Shown here piece after piece: positions 18,667 through 21,768 of a DNA stretch of 21,768 nt. The notes below the pieces were generated by a model. The model ran no database searches, was not told the DNA's origin, and saw nothing but the letters and a program-made list of their open reading frames with translations. The position numbers were made by a program, and so were the translations under genes. This stretch comes from CF-161 sp035259145 (GTDB taxonomy: Bacteria > Chloroflexota > Dormibacteria > Dormibacterales > Dormibacteraceae): assembly GCA_035259145.1 (NCBI GenBank), contig DATFWQ010000246.1, positions 1 to 21,768 on the forward strand, written 5' to 3'. Positions within the stretch are counted from its first letter, which is position 1, and each line of letters starts with the position of its first letter.

Positions 18667-19809
18667 GTGGCGGGGCCGCTCTCCGGCCTCCGCGTGGTGG
18701 AGATCGCCGGGATCGGGCCTGGGCCCTTCGCCGGCATGATGCTCTCAGACGCCGGGGCCGATGTGATCCGCGTCGACCGGCCAGACGGTGCTCCGACGGG
18801 TCCGGCGGAGACGGACGTGGTTGGCCGCGGCCGGCGATCAATCTCGATCGACCTCAAGCAGCCGGCAGGGGTGGAAATCGTGCTGCGCCTGGCGGAGCGA
18901 GCCGAGGTGCTGTTCGAGGGCTTCAGGCCGGGAGTGGCCGAGAGGCTGGGCGTCGGTCCCGACGCTTGCCTGGCCCGCAACCCGGCCCTGGTCTACGGCC
19001 GGATGACGGGGTGGGGGCAAGACGGCCCGCTGGCGCAGGCCGCGGGCCACGACATCGCCTACATAGCGATGGCTGGAGCGCTGCACCTCATTGGGCCGCC
19101 TGACGCACCGCCACCTCCGCCGGTGAACGTCGTCGGCGACTATGGAGGCGGTGGCATGCTGCTGGCGTTCGGCCTCGTGTGCGCGGTGCTGGAGGCGCGG
19201 CGCACCGGACGGGGCCAGGTGGTAGACGCCGCCGTCGTGGACGGCACCGCGTTGCTGACCGCTCTGTTCCACGGGCTCCGGGCGGCGGGCAGATGGAGCG
19301 ACGTCAGGGAGGCGAACCTGCTGGACGGCGGCCCGCCGTTCTATCGCAGTTACGAGTGCGCGGACGGGCGATACGTCGCCGTGGGGGCGCTCGAGCCAAG
19401 GTTCTCAGCGGAGCTGCTCGACCGCCTGGGAGTCGCCCCGGACGACGACCTGCGCCGGCGCTGGTACGACCCCGCGGCGTGGCCAGAGCTCAGGAGCGCG
19501 ATGGCGGATCTGTTTCGCACGCGCACCCGGGACCATTGGTGCGCACTGCTGGAGGGCACCGACGCCTGCGTAGCGCCGGTGCTGTCGCTCGGGGAGGCGC
19601 CGGCTCACCGTCACAATGCGGCACGCGGCACCTTCACGACGGTGGCGGGGGTGGTCCAGCCGTCGCCGGCGCCCCGCTTTTCGGCCACGCCGAGCAGTAT
19701 CGCTGCCGCGCCGCCTGCAGCAGGTCAGCACGCCGTCGACATCCTCCGCGAGTGCGGCTACGGCGACCTGGACATCGCCGATCTGCGCGGCGCCGGGGTC
19801 GTCGGGTGA
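18667..19809 (+). CDS. CaiB/BaiF family protein, probable alpha-methylacyl-CoA racemase
   Basis: A 380-residue class III CoA-transferase-fold protein starting at GTG 18667. It has GPGPFAGMMLSDAGADVIRVDRP (given as GPGPFAGMML and DAGADVIRVDRP), AGHDIAYIAMAGAL and VNVVGDYGGGGM. The well-studied M. tuberculosis racemase (MCR) uses His126 and Asp156 with Glu241; here H128, D158 and E243 fall at the same spacing, shifted by two. The CoA-transferase Asp of the family is not needed with this dyad, so racemase is favoured over transferase. It interconverts (2R)- and (2S)-2-methylacyl-CoA so that branched chains can enter beta-oxidation. As last gene of the SDR-ACAD-ACAD unit, it gives the best clue that the pathway handles 2-methyl-branched chains. 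Confidence 0.85.
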   Translation: MAGPLSGLRVVEIAGIGPGPFAGMMLSDAGADVIRVDRPDGAPTGPAETDVVGRGRRSISIDLKQPAGVEIVLRLAERAEVLFEGFRPGVAERLGVGPDACLARNPALVYGRMTGWGQDGPLAQAAGHDIAYIAMAGALHLIGPPDAPPPPPVNVVGDYGGGGMLLAFGLVCAVLEARRTGRGQVVDAAVVDGTALLTALFHGLRAAGRWSDVREANLLDGGPPFYRSYECADGRYVAVGALEPRFSAELLDRLGVAPDDDLRRRWYDPAAWPELRSAMADLFRTRTRDHWCALLEGTDACVAPVLSLGEAPAHRHNAARGTFTTVAGVVQPSPAPRFSATPSSIAAAPPAAGQHAVDILRECGYGDLDIADLRGAGVVG

Positions 19810-19918
19810 TCGGTAGGTGGCGGCCCACTGTCGGAAAGGGGCCGATACACACTGCGCCAACAGGTCTCATTTCCGGCAAACGGCCCTGGTGTACCCGCCG
19901 GCGAGTTACGCTCGCTCG

Positions 19919-21046
19919 GTGAACCACCTCCTGGAATACCTTCGTGGCCGTCGCGACGACATGGTCGCTGAACTGCGTTCGTTCGTCGAGTACGAAACCC
20001 CGTCGACGGACAAGGCACGGCTCGACGGCTTTGCCGGCGTCATAGCGCGCCGCGCCGAGCAGCTGACTGGCGGGCAGGCCCGCGTCATCGAGCAAGAGGC
20101 GGCCGGCGGCCACGTGCACGTCCAGGTCGGCGACGGTGACCGGCCGGTCGTGCTCCTGGGCCACTACGACACCGTCTGGCCGCTCGGCACTCTGGACCGG
20201 ATGCCCTTTCGTGTGAAAGATGGCGTTGCCCGCGGTCCAGGTGCATTCGACATGAAAGCAGGCCTCGTTCAAGCTCTCTGGGCGTTGCACGCGCTGCGTG
20301 AGACCGGTGGCCGGCTGCCGGCCCTGGCGCTCGTGGTGAACTCCGATGAAGAGCTGGGCAGTCCCACGTCGCGAGCGCTTATCGAGACCGAGGCCCGTCG
20401 GGCCGCCGCCGTGCTGGTCCTCGAGCCAAGCCAGGCTGGAGCGGTCAAGACCGCCCGAAAGGGCGTGGGCCTCTTCAAAATCGAGGTCACTGGCAGGGCT
20501 GCCCATGCCGGGGCGGACCCGCTCGCCGGCATCAGCGCGATCGACGAGCTGGCCCGCCTCGTGCTGGCCATACGCGCGCAGACCAACGGCGGGAACGGCA
20601 CGACCGTCAACGTCGGGGTCATCCGGGGCGGTACGCGCGCCAACGTGGTCGCCGCGCACGCGAGGGCGGAGGTCGATCTCCGGGTCGTAACGACTGCAGA
20701 AGCGGAGCGAGTGAGCGCAGCCATTCTCGAGCTGCGGCCACATCATCCCGGCGCAGTCGTGCGGATAACTGGGGGCCTGAACCGGCCGCCGATGGAGCGC
20801 ACGGCGCAGATCGCGGAGCTCTTCGAGCACGCGCGCGGGTTGGCGGCGGAGATCGGATTCCCGCTGGACGAGGCCATGACCGGGGGCGGCAGCGACGGCA
20901 ACTTCGCAGCGGCCGTGGGCGCCCCGGTGCTCGACGGCCTCGGCGCGGTGGGGGGTGGGGCCCACGCCCTCACCGAGCACGTGTTCATCGAGCACATGCC
21001 GCCGCGTGCGGCGCTCCTGGCACGGCTGATCGAGACACTCGGCTGA
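19919..21046 (+). CDS. M20 family metallopeptidase (carboxypeptidase G2-like)
   Basis: 375 residues from GTG 19919 (VNHLLEYLRGRRDDMVAELR, the natural N-terminal helix). The frame is open to GTG 19817, but none of the upstream starts has a ribosome-binding site. TTACGCT just before 19919 could be a -10 for a leaderless mRNA. Di-zinc ligands and catalytic residues are intact: H82 and D84 in GHYDTVWPLG, D111 in GPGAFDMKAG, E144-E145 in SDEELGS, E169 in LEPSQAG, and a C-terminal His in GGGAHALTEH. It should remove a C-terminal glutamate-like residue from folate-type or N-acyl amino-acid conjugates; the substrate is unknown. No signal peptide is seen. Its stop overlaps the methyltransferase start (TGATG). 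The 109-bp gap before it holds only a weak CGGCCC/GGGCCG hairpin. Confidence 0.88.
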   Translation: MNHLLEYLRGRRDDMVAELRSFVEYETPSTDKARLDGFAGVIARRAEQLTGGQARVIEQEAAGGHVHVQVGDGDRPVVLLGHYDTVWPLGTLDRMPFRVKDGVARGPGAFDMKAGLVQALWALHALRETGGRLPALALVVNSDEELGSPTSRALIETEARRAAAVLVLEPSQAGAVKTARKGVGLFKIEVTGRAAHAGADPLAGISAIDELARLVLAIRAQTNGGNGTTVNVGVIRGGTRANVVAAHARAEVDLRVVTTAEAERVSAAILELRPHHPGAVVRITGGLNRPPMERTAQIAELFEHARGLAAEIGFPLDEAMTGGGSDGNFAAAVGAPVLDGLGAVGGGAHALTEHVFIEHMPPRAALLARLIETLG

Positions 21047-21768
21047 TGTCAAGCGCGGACATCCGCGAGCTGGAGGCGCGCTGGGCGCAGGATCTGGCCG
21101 CGTGGGCGATCCCTGAGCACATTCTGGCTCAGGCGGTGGAGTCACCCTGGCAGTACTCGGCCCGGATCTTCGCCCGACGCGCGGATCACCAGCTCGCCAG
21201 TCCGTCCGGACCTTCTTATGAACGCGCCCTCGACGCCCTCCCAGTCGGCGGCAGCGTGCTCGACATCGGGTCCGGCGCGGGAGCGGCGAGCCTGCCGCTC
21301 GGCGACAGGGCAGGGCGGCTCGTTGCCGTCGATCCCGAACAGCCCATGCTTGATGCCTATGGCGAGCGCGCTGCCGGGCTCGCTGCGGACGTTCAGCTGG
21401 TACTGGGCCGCTGGCCCGACGTTGCCGAGCAGATCGAGCCAGTCGACGTCGCTGTCTGCCATCACGTGGCCTACAACGTGGCCGAGCCTGTGCCGTTCCT
21501 GCGCGCGATGATCAACGTCGCTCGCCAGAGGGTGGTGATCGAGCTGACTACGCAGCACCCGATGACGCCACTGAATCCACTCTGGCTCCGATTCCACGGT
21601 CTGCGCCGTCCGGACAAGCCGACAGCAGATCAGCTGTGTGAGCTGATCAGCGCGATGGGGTGGAACGTCTCGATGGAATGCTGGAGCCGCCCGATGACCG
21701 GGTTTGGCGATTTCAACGAGATGGTCGTGCAAACGTGCCGGATGCTGTGCCTGCCGCCCGAGCGCAGG
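21046..21768 (+). CDS. SAM-dependent methyltransferase (3' partial)
   Basis: The frame from ATG 21046 is open to the window end (241 codons, no stop). Translation gives MSSADIRELEARWAQDLAAW at the start and a class I methyltransferase motif I, VLDIGSGAGAASLPL (71-85), followed by RLVAVDPEQPMLDAY, where the Asp after the second strand binds the SAM ribose. VDVAVCHHVAYNV resembles motif IV and VVIELTTQHP the following strand. The N-terminal helical region (WQYSARIFARRADHQ) and the family precedents do not identify the substrate. It is translationally coupled to the M20 peptidase by a one-base TGATG overlap. Only the C-terminal end is missing. Confidence 0.8.
   Translation, partial: MSSADIRELEARWAQDLAAWAIPEHILAQAVESPWQYSARIFARRADHQLASPSGPSYERALDALPVGGSVLDIGSGAGAASLPLGDRAGRLVAVDPEQPMLDAYGERAAGLAADVQLVLGRWPDVAEQIEPVDVAVCHHVAYNVAEPVPFLRAMINVARQRVVIELTTQHPMTPLNPLWLRFHGLRRPDKPTADQLCELISAMGWNVSMECWSRPMTGFGDFNEMVVQTCRMLCLPPERR

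Noticed and set aside
19634..21145. 503-codon minus-strand frame opposite the racemase end and the M20 gene
   Set aside because: Shadow frame without motifs or ribosome-binding site; the plus-strand M20 catalytic residues are all present.
1..21768. CRISPR array, tRNA or rRNA genes, replication origin
   Set aside because: No regularly spaced direct repeats, cloverleaf-like segments, rRNA-like blocks or DnaA-box clusters were noticed on reading the window; short RNA genes could still be missed without a covariance search.

Overview
This is a gene-dense, high-GC window (by eye about two thirds G+C) with short intergenic gaps, overlapping stop/start codons and frequent GTG or TTG starts. The gene content (NitT/TauT-type ABC transporter, UbiD and molybdenum-hydroxylase genes, CoA-dependent beta-oxidation genes, SNF2 helicase with SWIM partner, M20 peptidase) fits a soil-type high-GC heterotroph such as an actinomycete, Chloroflexota or Dormibacterota-like bacterium. 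No rRNA, tRNA or marker gene is present, so this placement is a low-confidence inference.

Region 1 (2-1280): an ArsR-type regulator fused to an AHSA1/SRPBCC domain, cut by the window start, is followed by a YCII-domain protein with a strong stem-loop terminator. Region 2 (1285-9817): two convergent transcription units. The plus-strand unit encodes a UbiD-family prFMN decarboxylase, an ABC ATPase and an ABC permease. The minus-strand unit encodes a citryl-CoA-lyase-like protein, a lipoprotein substrate-binding protein and the large, 2Fe-2S and FAD subunits of a xanthine-dehydrogenase-type hydroxylase. The transporter is split between the units: membrane parts lie with the decarboxylase, the binding protein with the hydroxylase. 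Both units have a TTGACA-17-TAnnnT promoter followed at about the transcription start by the same interrupted palindrome (GATRTT-N6/7-AACATC), which suggests one shared regulator. The likely job is uptake, hydroxylation and decarboxylation of an aromatic or heterocyclic acid; the substrate is unknown.

Region 3 (9826-15133): a patatin-like lipase lies behind a large nested dyad, followed by a minus-strand pair of SNF2-type helicase and SWIM zinc-finger protein, and a small divergent protein of unknown function. Region 4 (15131-15326): a 196-bp non-coding element with about 50-bp imperfect terminal inverted repeats bounded by TA, a MITE-like mobile element not matching any gene here. Region 5 (15365-19809): a tight operon of a short-chain dehydrogenase, two acyl-CoA dehydrogenases and an alpha-methylacyl-CoA racemase, resembling a beta-oxidation module for branched or steroid-like side chains; only the first dehydrogenase keeps a recognisable catalytic glutamate. 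Region 6 (19919-21768): an M20 carboxypeptidase-G2-like metallopeptidase overlaps a SAM-dependent methyltransferase that runs off the window end.
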